Assembly: GCF_009295635.1 (NCBI RefSeq)
Contig: NZ_WHIW01000005.1
Span: forward strand, 124,001 to 188,000
DNA: 64,000 bases
Origin: Alkalilimnicola sp. S0819
GTDB taxonomy: Bacteria; Pseudomonadota; Gammaproteobacteria; Nitrococcales; WHIW01
Direction: 5' to 3'
This document shows positions 56,775 through 64,000 of the stretch, piece after piece; the stretch's first letter is position 1, and each line of letters opens with the position of its first letter. The position numbers were made by a program, and so were the translations under genes. Under the pieces are notes generated by a model, which did not search any database, had not been told where the DNA came from, and worked only from the letters and a program-made list of their open reading frames with translations.

Positions 56775-58403
56775 ATGAAACGACTCGCTTCCTGGTGGCG
56801 CCGCAAGGCACCGCCCGCCTCGCCGCCCGGCGCGGCTGACACGGATGATGAACAGCTGTGGGTTTCCCGCGCCCACTTGCGGCGCATGGAGGAGCTGGCA
56901 CAACGTTATCGCAGCATCGTCGATCTCATACCCGAGGCGGTGTGCGTGGTGGCCCCGGATGGCCGGTATCTGGAACGCAATGCCCATGCGGAGACGCTCA
57001 CCGGCATAGGGATCGATGCGGTGCGTGGCCGCTCCTTTCTGGATCTGGTGATCCCGGAGGATCGGGAGAGAGCCTTCGAGGCCGTCAATGGCGCCAAGCA
57101 GGGCAAGCCGCAGAACACCGGGTTCCGAGTCTACAACGCCGAAGGTGGTGTGGTGCATACCGACCTGACGGTAGCGCCCATCGTCAGCGAGGGGGAGGTG
57201 GTGGCGGTGTTCGGGCTGGCTCGGGACATGACCCACCGGGTAGAAGCGGAGCGCCGGCTCAAGGCCAGCGAGCAGAAGTTCCGCAGCCTGTTCCACCACA
57301 GCCTGGACGGCATCCTGCTGATCAGTAGCGACTATCGGATTATTGATGCCAACCCGGCCGTCTGCGCCATGCTGCAGCGGGACAAGGAGCAGCTGGTGGG
57401 TCAGCCCAGTGAGCTGGGCATGGTCAATGATGCGGCGCTGCGGGCGGCGCGCCAGGCGCAGCGCCGTCATGGCAGCTTTCGCGGCGAACTCTACGCCCGG
57501 CGGGCCGATGGCGGGGTGTTTCCGGTGGAAGTCAGCGCCTCCAGGTTCGCCGGTGCCGATGGCGAGTACTACATCGCCACCGTGATGCGCGATATCAGTG
57601 AGCGCAAGCGCGCGGAGCACGCCCTGCGCGCGTCTCGGGAGGATATACGCCGGCTGTGGGGCTTCGCCCAGTCGGTGCGTGAGCAGGAGCAGAAGCGGCT
57701 TGCCCGGGAAGTGCACGACGAACTGGGTCAGCTGCTCACGGCCATGAAGCTGGACCTGGACTGGCTCAAGCGCAAGCTGCCCGAGGAGGAGACCTTCGTC
57801 GCCGACAAGGTGGCCGATCTGGAGGTGCTGCTCAGCGCCACTCTCGACGCCCAGCGGCGTTTGCTGGCGGGGCTGCGGCCTCGAGTTCTCGACGAGCTGG
57901 GCTTGGGAGCCGCCTGCCAATGGTTGCTGAGGGAGTTTACCGCCAGCAGTAACGTGCCTCATCAGCTGTGCCTCAGTCACGGCGAGTTCCAGTTGGAGGA
58001 TGAGCTCGCCACCACGGTGTTTCGCATTGTCCAGGAGGCGCTCACCAATGTGGCGCGACACGCGCAAGCCAGCCGGGTGCGGGTGAGCCTGATCCAGGGC
58101 GAGGGGCGCTTCTGCGTGCGGGTGCTCGATGACGGCTGCGGTCTGGCGTCTCGGCCAGACTCCTCTCAACAGCGGTTCGGGTTGCTGGGTATCCGTGAGC
58201 GGGTGAACCTGCTCAACGGCGAGCTGAGGCTGGAGAGCCAGCCCGGGTGCGGTACCGAGTTGCACGTGGATCTGCCGCTTGAGCCGGCGCGGGCTCCGGC
58301 TCAGGCGGGCGTGCCCGATCAGACCACGGCCAAGCTCGCCGGCGTGGCGCTCCAGGGGGGCGGAATCAGGGCGCACAGCCCGTGGGCGTGCCCCAGAGCG
58401 TGA
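56775..58403 (+). CDS. Soluble PAS-domain sensor histidine kinase (NarL-partner type)
   Basis: The 542-residue protein has no membrane segment. Two PAS domains (about 42-155 and 168-290, each ending in a PAC-like DMTHR or DISERKRAEHAL) lead to a HisKA_3 dimerisation domain with phospho-acceptor His314 in REVHDELGQLL, and a HATPase domain with EALTNVARHA (N box) and DDGCGL (G1). This kind of kinase partners with LuxR/NarL-type regulators, none of which lies in the window. The Gly/Pro-rich C-tail is unusual. It stands alone between pilU and the pyrimidine genes. Confidence 0.9.
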   Translation: MKRLASWWRRKAPPASPPGAADTDDEQLWVSRAHLRRMEELAQRYRSIVDLIPEAVCVVAPDGRYLERNAHAETLTGIGIDAVRGRSFLDLVIPEDRERAFEAVNGAKQGKPQNTGFRVYNAEGGVVHTDLTVAPIVSEGEVVAVFGLARDMTHRVEAERRLKASEQKFRSLFHHSLDGILLISSDYRIIDANPAVCAMLQRDKEQLVGQPSELGMVNDAALRAARQAQRRHGSFRGELYARRADGGVFPVEVSASRFAGADGEYYIATVMRDISERKRAEHALRASREDIRRLWGFAQSVREQEQKRLAREVHDELGQLLTAMKLDLDWLKRKLPEEETFVADKVADLEVLLSATLDAQRRLLAGLRPRVLDELGLGAACQWLLREFTASSNVPHQLCLSHGEFQLEDELATTVFRIVQEALTNVARHAQASRVRVSLIQGEGRFCVRVLDDGCGLASRPDSSQQRFGLLGIRERVNLLNGELRLESQPGCGTELHVDLPLEPARAPAQAGVPDQTTAKLAGVALQGGGIRAHSPWACPRA

Positions 58404-58478
58404 ACGCCTCGATGAACCTTTACGGAGACGCGTAGGGTTCGCGCTCAAGCGCGCGCCCTCGGTGGGTGATGCCGCGGG

Positions 58479-59144
58479 TCATGGGGCCGGGATCGGCTGG
58501 AAGACGTATTGCGGCAGCCCTTCCGCTTCTTCATCCAGCCGCCGGCGCAGCTTTTCCCCTCCCAGAGCCAGCACCCGCACGTCCGGCTTTGTTTCCAGCC
58601 CTCCCCACCAACGCCGCAGCAGGCCCACCGCATCGCCCTCGAAACACCCGGGCAGGCCATCCGGATGGGCGATGCGGCTGGGAATGCCGAGTTCCTCCAG
58701 CATGGCGATGCCGGCAATCGCTTCCGCCGGTTTCGGGCCGATCAGGTAACGGGAGGGGCGTGGCCGAAACGGCAGGCTGTCCGCGGCGCCGATGAGCACC
58801 AGCCGGGGTGGGGGATTCTGGCGCCGGGCGGCATGCAGCGCGGCCGCCAGGCCCACTTCATCCGCCAGCAGTACCGGGGCCGCCGGTGCCGCGGGACCCA
58901 GCGGGCCGTTCACGCGGCAGGGGCTGCCGGGGCGCAGTTCGGGCAGCTTGCGGGCAAGCGCGGGGGGCAACAGCAGCGCGGTCCACTCGGCGTGTTGTTC
59001 CAGCACGGGTAGGCGGAGGCTTTGCCCCTGCAGGTCCAGTTCCAGCCATTGCCCCGGTGCGGCCGGCGGGTGGCGGGCCGCCAGGCGCAGCATCTGCCAG
59101 CCCTGGGCAAGCGGCCCCAGGCCTTGCACAGGGGCGTCGTTCAC
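58479..59144 (-). CDS. PyrK-like protein lacking the Fe-S segment
   Basis: The 221-residue protein resembles the electron-transfer subunit of dihydroorotate dehydrogenase (PyrK, FNR superfamily): a beta-barrel-like N-terminal part (PLAQGWQMLRLAARHPPAAP and GQWLELDL), LLADEVGLAAALHAARR where the NAD-binding GGGIGxAP would be, then IPSRIAHPDGLPGCFEGDAV resembling the PyrK substrate-binding turn. It stops before the C-terminal [2Fe-2S] cysteine cluster, and no RxxS FAD motif is evident. Its GTG start overlaps the pyrC' stop (GTGA). The assignment rests on motif memory and is tentative. Confidence 0.55.
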   Translation of the reverse strand: MNDAPVQGLGPLAQGWQMLRLAARHPPAAPGQWLELDLQGQSLRLPVLEQHAEWTALLLPPALARKLPELRPGSPCRVNGPLGPAAPAAPVLLADEVGLAAALHAARRQNPPPRLVLIGAADSLPFRPRPSRYLIGPKPAEAIAGIAMLEELGIPSRIAHPDGLPGCFEGDAVGLLRRWWGGLETKPDVRVLALGGEKLRRRLDEEAEGLPQYVFQPIPAP

Positions 59145-60424
59145 GGCGTGCGTTCAAAGACCACGCGCCCAGCCAGCAAGGTGTGGCTGGCACGGCCGCT
59201 GAATTCCCAGCCGTGGTAGAGGCTGTTCTTGCCGCGACTGAGCATGGTCTCGGGCCGATGCCACCAGACCGCGTGCGGGTCCAGCACGCAGATATCGGCC
59301 GGGGCGCCGGGCTGCAGGCGCCCCGCATCCAGGCCGAGGATGCGGGCCGGGTTGCTGGTCACGCAGGCCAGCGCCTGATGCAGCGGCAGTACACGATCAT
59401 CGGCCAGGCGCAGGATCAGGGCGAGCAGGCTGTCCACCGCGGACACGCCGGGCTCGGTCTCGCTGAACGGGGCGCACTTGGCGTCGGCATCGTGGGGCTG
59501 GTGGTCGGAGCAGATCACCTCGATCACGCCCTGGGCCAGGGCGCGACGCAGGGCGTCCCGGTCGGCGGTGCTGCGCAGCGGCGGCTGCAGATGGGCCTCG
59601 GCGCGAAAGCCGCTGACGTCCATCTCGTTGAAGAACAGATGGTGAATGCTCACATCGGCGCTCACCGGCAGGCCGTCGTGACGGGCCCGGGCCAGCAATT
59701 CCGCGCCCCGGGCGGTGGACAGGCGGGTGAAGTGCACGGGCCCGCCCACGGCGTCCACCAGCGCCAGATCCCGGGCGAGCGCCGCGGTCTCGGCGGCCTC
59801 CGGTATGCCGGGAATGCCGAGCCGGGTGGCGACGTGCCCCTCGTGCATGCCGCCCTCGCGGTGCAGCCAGGGGTCCCGGGGGGTGAGCAGTACCGGCAGT
59901 TGCTGGGTGGCGGCGTATTCCAGCGCCCGGCGCAGCACCAGGCTGTTGGCCACCGGCTGGCCGCCGTCGCTGAGCGCCGGGCAGCCGGCCCGTTTCAGCG
60001 CGGCCATTTCGCTCAGGCGCTCGCCTTCCAGGCCCAGGGTCAGCGCCCCCAGCGGGATGACGCGGGCGGCGTCGGTTTCCTCGGCCCGGCGGTGGATCAG
60101 CTCCACCACCGAGGGGCTGTCGATCACCGGGCGGGTGTCCGGCGGGCAGCAGGCGTGGCCGATGCCGCCGCCGGCCGCGGCGCGGGCTTCACTGGCAATC
60201 GAGCCCTTGCGGCTATGGCCGGGTTCGCGCAGGCGCACGGACAGGTCCACCAGGGCGGGGATCACCCACTGCCCGGCGGCGTCCAGGGTGCGCTCGGCCT
60301 GGAAGCCGGCAGGCGCGTCGCCGATGGCCTGAATGCGCCCCTCGGCGATGAACACATCGGCCTCGCCGTCGAAGCCGCTGGCCGGGTCGATGACACGGCC
60401 GTTGCTGATCAGCAGGCCCTTCAT
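59141..60424 (-). CDS. pyrC': Dihydroorotase-like protein PyrC' (catalytically inactive)
   Basis: The 427-residue protein has the dihydroorotase fold but the metal-binding HxH of the DxHxHxR motif is DLSVRLR at residues 60-66, with Ser62 and Arg64 in place of the histidines. Other ligands partly remain ([22 protein letters not shown]). In Pseudomonas such an inactive PyrC' is needed for the dodecameric PyrB-PyrC' aspartate transcarbamoylase; the same role is expected here. The ATG at 60424 overlaps the pyrB stop (ATGA). An active dihydroorotase must be encoded elsewhere. Confidence 0.92.
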   Translation of the reverse strand: MKGLLISNGRVIDPASGFDGEADVFIAEGRIQAIGDAPAGFQAERTLDAAGQWVIPALVDLSVRLREPGHSRKGSIASEARAAAGGGIGHACCPPDTRPVIDSPSVVELIHRRAEETDAARVIPLGALTLGLEGERLSEMAALKRAGCPALSDGGQPVANSLVLRRALEYAATQQLPVLLTPRDPWLHREGGMHEGHVATRLGIPGIPEAAETAALARDLALVDAVGGPVHFTRLSTARGAELLARARHDGLPVSADVSIHHLFFNEMDVSGFRAEAHLQPPLRSTADRDALRRALAQGVIEVICSDHQPHDADAKCAPFSETEPGVSAVDSLLALILRLADDRVLPLHQALACVTSNPARILGLDAGRLQPGAPADICVLDPHAVWWHRPETMLSRGKNSLYHGWEFSGRASHTLLAGRVVFERTP

Positions 60425-61389
60425 GCCGCTCCCTCCCCCTGACGGGCCCCCAGGCACATGGACATCACCGCCATGCGCACGGCGATGCCGTTGGTGACCT
60501 GGCGCAGGATGACCGCGCGCTTGCCGTCGGCCACCGCCGAGTCGATCTCCACCCCGCGATTGATGGGGCCGGGGTGCATGACGATGGCCTCCGGGTGCGC
60601 CAGGGCGAGCCGTTCCTCGCTCAAGCCGTAGAGGCGAAAGTATTCCGATTCACTGGGCAGCAACGCGCCCTGCATGCGCTCGCGCTGCAGCCGCAGCATG
60701 ATCACCACGTCCACGTCCCGCAGCCCGGCGGTGAGATCGTGATAGACCTGCGCCCCCAGACTGTCCACCTCGGCGGGCAGCAGGGTGCGCGGCCCGATCA
60801 CCCGCACCTCGCCCACCCCCAGGCCGTTCAGGGCGTGGATCTGGGAGCGGGCCACCCGGGAGTGGAGGATGTCGCCGACGATGGCCACCCGCAGCGGGCC
60901 GAAATCCCCCTTGTGCTGGCGGATGGTGAGCATGTCCAGCATGGCCTGGGTGGGGTGGGCGTGCTGGCCGTCGCCGGCGTTGATCACCGCCACCCCGGGG
61001 CCGACTCGCTCGGCGACGAAATGTGCGGCGCCGGAGCTGGCGTGGCGCACCACGAACATATCGCTCTGCATGGCTTCCAGGTTGCGCAGCATGTCCAGCA
61101 GGCTCTCGCCCTTGCTGGTGGCGGAGTTGGCGATGTCCAGGTTGACCACGTCCGCCGACAGGCGCTTGGCGGCCAGCTCGAAAGTGGTGCGGGTGCGGGT
61201 GCTGGGCTCGAAGAACAGGTTCATCACCGTGCGCCCGCGCAGCAGCGGCACCGACTTGATGGACTTGTCGATCACCCCGGTGAAGGACTGGGCGGTGTCG
61301 AGAATGTCGGTGAGCAGCTCCCGGGGCAGGCCCTCGGTGCTGAGAAAATGCCGCAGCCGGCCCTGACGGTCCAGTTGGATATCGTTCAC
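60421..61389 (-). CDS. pyrB: Aspartate carbamoyltransferase catalytic subunit
   Basis: PyrB joins carbamoyl phosphate and aspartate, the committed step of pyrimidine synthesis. The 322-residue protein has the carbamoyl-phosphate motif [38 protein letters not shown] and the aspartate loop [15 protein letters not shown]. The start is taken at GTG 61389, which overlaps the pyrR stop (GTGA) and has AGGAG at eight bases; an ATG six codons earlier is possible. It resembles the Pseudomonas type that binds PyrC'. Confidence 0.96.
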   Translation of the reverse strand: MNDIQLDRQGRLRHFLSTEGLPRELLTDILDTAQSFTGVIDKSIKSVPLLRGRTVMNLFFEPSTRTRTTFELAAKRLSADVVNLDIANSATSKGESLLDMLRNLEAMQSDMFVVRHASSGAAHFVAERVGPGVAVINAGDGQHAHPTQAMLDMLTIRQHKGDFGPLRVAIVGDILHSRVARSQIHALNGLGVGEVRVIGPRTLLPAEVDSLGAQVYHDLTAGLRDVDVVIMLRLQRERMQGALLPSESEYFRLYGLSEERLALAHPEAIVMHPGPINRGVEIDSAVADGKRAVILRQVTNGIAVRMAVMSMCLGARQGEGAA

Positions 61390-61880
61390 AGGCTGCGCTC
61401 CTGCCATTGCAGCGGCTCCGGTCCCCGCAACTTGATCTGGCGCTCGGCGGGTAGAGCCAGATGCTGGCCCACCACCTCGGCGGCGATCGGCAGTTCACGC
61501 CCGCCCCGGTCCACCGCCACGGCCAGGTGCACGCCGGCCGGGCGGCCGTAGTCGAAGATTTCGTTCAGTGCGGCGCGAATGGTGCGCCCGGTGTAGAGCA
61601 CATCGTCGATGAGCAGGATGTGCCGTCCCTCCACCTCGAAGGGCAGCTGCGACGGCTGTACCCGGGGGTGCATGCCGATGCGGCTGAAATCATCGCGGTA
61701 GAAGGAGATGCCCAGTGTGCCCAGCGGTGTGCGCAGGCCCAGGCGGGGGTGCAGACGTTCGGCGATCCAGGCGCCGCCGGTGTGTATGCCGATCATGGCC
61801 GGGTCTTTCAGGCCCCGGGCCTCGATCAGCTGCGCGAGGCCCTCGGCCATGCGCTCGATGAGTTTCTCAGCTTGCTCCAT
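61386..61880 (-). CDS. pyrR: Bifunctional pyr operon regulator/uracil phosphoribosyltransferase PyrR
   Basis: PyrR senses uridine nucleotides and regulates pyr genes; many also have phosphoribosyltransferase activity. The 164-residue protein has the PRPP motif [19 protein letters not shown] near residue 95 and [14 protein letters not shown]. The ATG at 61880 overlaps the 3' end of ruvX by 14 bases. It precedes pyrB and pyrC' as in Pseudomonas. Confidence 0.95.
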   Translation of the reverse strand: MEQAEKLIERMAEGLAQLIEARGLKDPAMIGIHTGGAWIAERLHPRLGLRTPLGTLGISFYRDDFSRIGMHPRVQPSQLPFEVEGRHILLIDDVLYTGRTIRAALNEIFDYGRPAGVHLAVAVDRGGRELPIAAEVVGQHLALPAERQIKLRGPEPLQWQERSL

Positions 61881-62289
61881 GCGCCGCTTCCGCAAACCAG
61901 GTTTCGAGGATGACCTGGGCGGCCACCGCGTCCAGGCCGGCCTTGTGGCCGCCGCTCTCGCGCAGCCGCGCCTCGGCCTCGACGGAGGATAGCAGCTCCG
62001 CCACATGATGTACCGGCAGGTGGTAGCGGCCGTGCAGCCGCCGGGCGAAGCGCTCGGCCGCCTCGCTCATGGCGCTGGGGCTGCCGTCGGCGTGCAGGGG
62101 CAGGCCCACCACCAGCCCGGCCGGCGCCCACTGATCGAGCAGGGCGCGCAGCCGCTCCCAGGGGATGCCCTGGCGGCAGTCCAGCGTTTCCAGCGGACGC
62201 GCGCTCCCGGTGAGAGACTGCCCCACCGCCACGCCTAGGCGCCGCTCGCCGAAGTCGAAGGCCAGATAGGTGCCAGGGGGGCAGGTCAT
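61867..62289 (-). CDS. ruvX: Putative pre-16S rRNA nuclease YqgF/RuvX
   Basis: YqgF is an RNase H-fold protein that matures 16S rRNA. The 140-residue protein has the first Asp in FDFGERRLGVAVG, GLPLHADGSPSAMS, the Glu in VAELLSSVEAEARL and the last Asp in GLDAVAAQVILETW. The usual DERL motif is altered to AELL, but the acidic residue stays. It normally follows yqgE; here the upstream neighbour is sbtA instead. Confidence 0.92.
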   Translation of the reverse strand: MTCPPGTYLAFDFGERRLGVAVGQSLTGSARPLETLDCRQGIPWERLRALLDQWAPAGLVVGLPLHADGSPSAMSEAAERFARRLHGRYHLPVHHVAELLSSVEAEARLRESGGHKAGLDAVAAQVILETWFAEAAHGAS

Positions 62290-62343
62290 GGTGTGCCTTG
62301 TGGTCCGCGTATGCCGTCAATCGGGCACAGAGACTACGACGTT

Positions 62344-62377
62344 GCGCGGGCACTGTCCAAGGGCGCGGTGCCCGCGC
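62344..62377. terminator. Inverted repeat between sbtA and ruvX
   Basis: GCGCGGGCAC pairs perfectly with GTGCCCGCGC around a 14-base loop. It lies just downstream of sbtA and about 55 bases before ruvX on the minus strand, with no T-run. It could end the sbtA message or act in the leader of the ruvX-pyr operon. Confidence 0.45.
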
Positions 62378-62392
62378 CGCGGGTGGGCGTCC

Positions 62393-63334
62393 TCAGCCCG
62401 CCAGCATCCGCCACAGCTGGTGATAAAGCGGAATCCCGATGAGCACATTGAAGGGGAAGGTCAGGCCCAGCGAGGCCAGCATGGCCAGGCCGATGTTGGC
62501 CTGCGGAATGGCGGCACGCACCGCCACCGGGGCGGCGATGTAGGACGCGCTGGCGGTCAGCGCGGCGAGGACCACCGCCGAGCCTTCTTCCAGCCCCAGC
62601 CCGTAGCCCATGGCCAGGCCCGCGAGCGACAGCACGGCCGGGGCGCACAGGGCGAACACCATCAACCGCGCGTGGCCGAGCTTGAGTCCGCGCAGGGTGT
62701 CCGCCGCCACCAGGCCCATCTCCAGCAGAAACAGGGCGAGCACCCCCTGGAAGGCGCCGGTGTAGAGGCTGGTCACCCCGCTGCCGCCGTTGGGTCCGTA
62801 CAGCCAGCCGATCAACACGCCGCCCACCAACAGGATCACGCCTCGGTTGGTCAGGGTTTCGTGCCACAGCGCCGAGGGCTGCTCCCCGGCCCGGGCCCCG
62901 GCCAGGTGGCGGAACAGAAACAGGCCGACGAGGATGGCGGGCAGCTCCAGCAGCACCAGGTAAAGCGTTACCTGGCCGCCCACCGCCAGTTCGTGGGTCT
63001 CGGCGTAGGCCAGTGCGACCGCGAAGGTGCCCGCGCTCACCGAACCATAATGGGCGGCGAGGCTGGCGCTGTCGGCCAGCGGCAAGCCCACCAGATGGCG
63101 CACCACGGGGAAGACCAGCAGCGGAATGGCAATGCCCAGCAGGGTGATGCCGGCCAGCTCCCACAGCAGCGCCGGGCTCAGGCTGCCGTTCAGGGCCATG
63201 CCGCCCTTGAGGCCGATGGTGAGCATGAGCAGCAGGCCGAGAACGTCACAGGCGGCCCGGGGAATGGACAGATCCGAGCGCACCAGGCCGGCGAACAGGC
63301 CGAGCAGGAAGAACATGACAACGATATCGGGCAC
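62393..63334 (-). CDS. sbtA: SbtA-type sodium-dependent bicarbonate transporter
   Basis: The 313-residue membrane protein belongs to the SbtA (DUF897) family, first known from cyanobacteria, where it imports bicarbonate with Na+. About ten membrane segments are predicted; the family signature GLLLMLTIGLKGGMALNGS lies near residue 35-53, YGSVSAGTFAVALAYAE near 95, and TASASYIAAPVAVRAAIP in the second half, the two halves being related. It starts with GTG preceded by a full AAGGAGG. It is divergent from a LysR gene that very probably controls it. Bicarbonate uptake is inferred from the family. Confidence 0.9.
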   Translation of the reverse strand: MPDIVVMFFLLGLFAGLVRSDLSIPRAACDVLGLLLMLTIGLKGGMALNGSLSPALLWELAGITLLGIAIPLLVFPVVRHLVGLPLADSASLAAHYGSVSAGTFAVALAYAETHELAVGGQVTLYLVLLELPAILVGLFLFRHLAGARAGEQPSALWHETLTNRGVILLVGGVLIGWLYGPNGGSGVTSLYTGAFQGVLALFLLEMGLVAADTLRGLKLGHARLMVFALCAPAVLSLAGLAMGYGLGLEEGSAVVLAALTASASYIAAPVAVRAAIPQANIGLAMLASLGLTFPFNVLIGIPLYHQLWRMLAG

Positions 63335-63401
63335 GGGGACCTCCTTGGGCTTGTGGCGTTGCGGCGCAACAATCCCTGAGATGGCGCGGAAACGAAAGTA
63401 A

Positions 63402-63430
63402 ATAAAAGATTCCCATGCATGGATGTTTAT
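63402..63430. promoter_or_regulatory. Palindromic operator between sbtA and the LysR gene
   Basis: CCATGCATGG (63413-63422) is a perfect palindrome, flanked by ATAAA (63402-63406) and TTTAT (63426-63430), giving a long imperfect inverted repeat. It overlaps the -35 and spacer of the LysR-gene promoter, as expected for an autoregulated LysR-type binding site. Confidence 0.5.
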
Positions 63431-63437
63431 CTATAAT
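63410..63437 (+). promoter_or_regulatory. Promoter of the LysR gene, leaderless
   Basis: TTCCCA is followed after 16 bases by a perfect TATAAT. Only TACTTC separates the -10 from the ATG at 63444, so the message should begin at the start codon. Confidence 0.6.
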
Positions 63438-63443
63438 TACTTC

Positions 63444-64000
63444 ATGCGTCCGCGCCAGCTCACCATCCGTCTGCTCCAGGTCTACGCCGAAGTGGTGCGC
63501 TCCGGCTCCGTGACCGACACGGCCGCCCGGCTGCACCTGACGCAGCCCACCGTGTCCCAGCAACTGCGCCGGCTGCGCGAAATGGTGGGGGCGCGGATTC
63601 TGCACAGCCGCCAGGGGCGCTTGGTGCCCACCGAGGTGGGGCAGTCCTTGTATCGCTTGAGCCAGGATGTGCTCAGCCGCGTGGACAGCTTCGTGCAGTA
63701 CCTGGACGAGTACCGCGAGGGAGAGCGGGGGCATTTCAGCATCGCGCTGGTGAACACCGCCCAGTACGTGCTCCCGCGGTTGCTGGCGCCCTTCACCCGC
63801 GATTGCCCCGATGTGGACGTCACGGTGGAGGTGGGTAACCGGGAACAGGTGCTGCAGCGCTTTCACCGCCACGAGGACGACCTGTACATCTTCAGCCATC
63901 CGCCGGCGGGTGAGGAGGTGATCGCGGCCCCTTTCCTGGCCAACCCCCTGGTGGTGGTCGCACCCGCCGATTCGCCCTGGGCGCGCCGCGGCCCCCTGTC
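63444..64000 (+). CDS. LysR-family transcriptional regulator, 3' end missing
   Basis: The first 185 residues are in the window; the family averages about 300. The winged helix-turn-helix is at residues 6-65 (LLQVYAEVVRSGSVTDTAAR and LTQPTVSQQLRRLREM), followed by the start of the effector-binding domain (about 90 onward, FSIALVNTAQYVLPRLLAPF). Start at ATG 63444 is fixed by the HTH; no Shine-Dalgarno is present. CbbR, the autotrophy regulator, is a LysR member, and a similar role for inorganic carbon is plausible next to sbtA, though not shown. Confidence 0.92.
   Translation, partial: MRPRQLTIRLLQVYAEVVRSGSVTDTAARLHLTQPTVSQQLRRLREMVGARILHSRQGRLVPTEVGQSLYRLSQDVLSRVDSFVQYLDEYREGERGHFSIALVNTAQYVLPRLLAPFTRDCPDVDVTVEVGNREQVLQRFHRHEDDLYIFSHPPAGEEVIAAPFLANPLVVVAPADSPWARRGPL

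Overview
The window is GC-rich, densely coded chromosomal DNA from a gammaproteobacterium. Gene content and order (ponA-pilMNOPQ-aroKB-gltB, rph-yicC-gmk-rpoZ-spoT-ridA-recG-ubiCA, bioBFHCD, a caa3-type oxidase cluster with ctaG/surf1/ctaA/ctaB, metXW-yggT-proC-yggS//pilTU, ruvX-pyrRBC') closely follow blocks known from Pseudomonas and relatives. The mixture with an SbtA-type bicarbonate transporter, a zinc-free L31 and very compact spacing fits a Chromatiales/Ectothiorhodospiraceae-like lineage better than Pseudomonas itself. That placement is inference. No tRNA, rRNA, insertion sequence, prophage or CRISPR array was seen.

Layout. 1-11 kb (minus strand): glutamate synthase large subunit (cut by the window edge), aroB, aroK and the type IV pilus assembly operon pilMNOPQ, divergent from the mrcA/ponA penicillin-binding protein (11.1-13.5 kb). 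13.5-17.8 kb: a degenerate nucleotidyltransferase, citrate synthase with a long structured leader, cysteine-free L31, a DUF3135 protein, a Rof-like Rho-binding protein and SirB. 17.8-28.9 kb: hemW-rdgB-rph facing yicC-gmk-rpoZ-spoT-ridA-recG-ubiC-ubiA (RNA processing, nucleotide quality control, stringent response, recombination, ubiquinone). 29-34.3 kb: comF divergent from a complete biotin operon bioBFHCD with tight overlaps. 34.6-43.2 kb: caa3-type cytochrome c oxidase and its assembly factors, including both heme A enzymes, ending with a PEBP-family gene where Sco is often found. 43.3-49.3 kb: small envelope and regulatory genes (OmpA-like lipoprotein, TusA, phasin, PilZ protein, SohB, ZapE and several uncharacterised genes). 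49.3-56.7 kb: HDAC-like deacetylase, metW-metX, yggT, proC, yggS, and the divergent pilus-retraction ATPases pilT-pilU. 56.8-62.3 kb: a soluble PAS histidine kinase and the pyrimidine block ruvX-pyrR-pyrB-pyrC' with a truncated PyrK-like gene. 62.4-64 kb: sbtA divergent from a LysR regulator (cut by the window edge).

Most genes are housekeeping. The points that look least ordinary are: the sbtA/LysR pair placed where yqgE-gshB-pilG are expected; the pairing of a catalytically dead dihydroorotase with a PyrK-like protein lacking its Fe-S segment; an uncharacterised gene with antirepressor-like sequence; several genes whose -10 box lies so close to the ATG that the mRNA should be leaderless; a symmetric promoter shared by tusA and a 55-residue protein; and a small family of REP-like repeats in at least four intergenic gaps.
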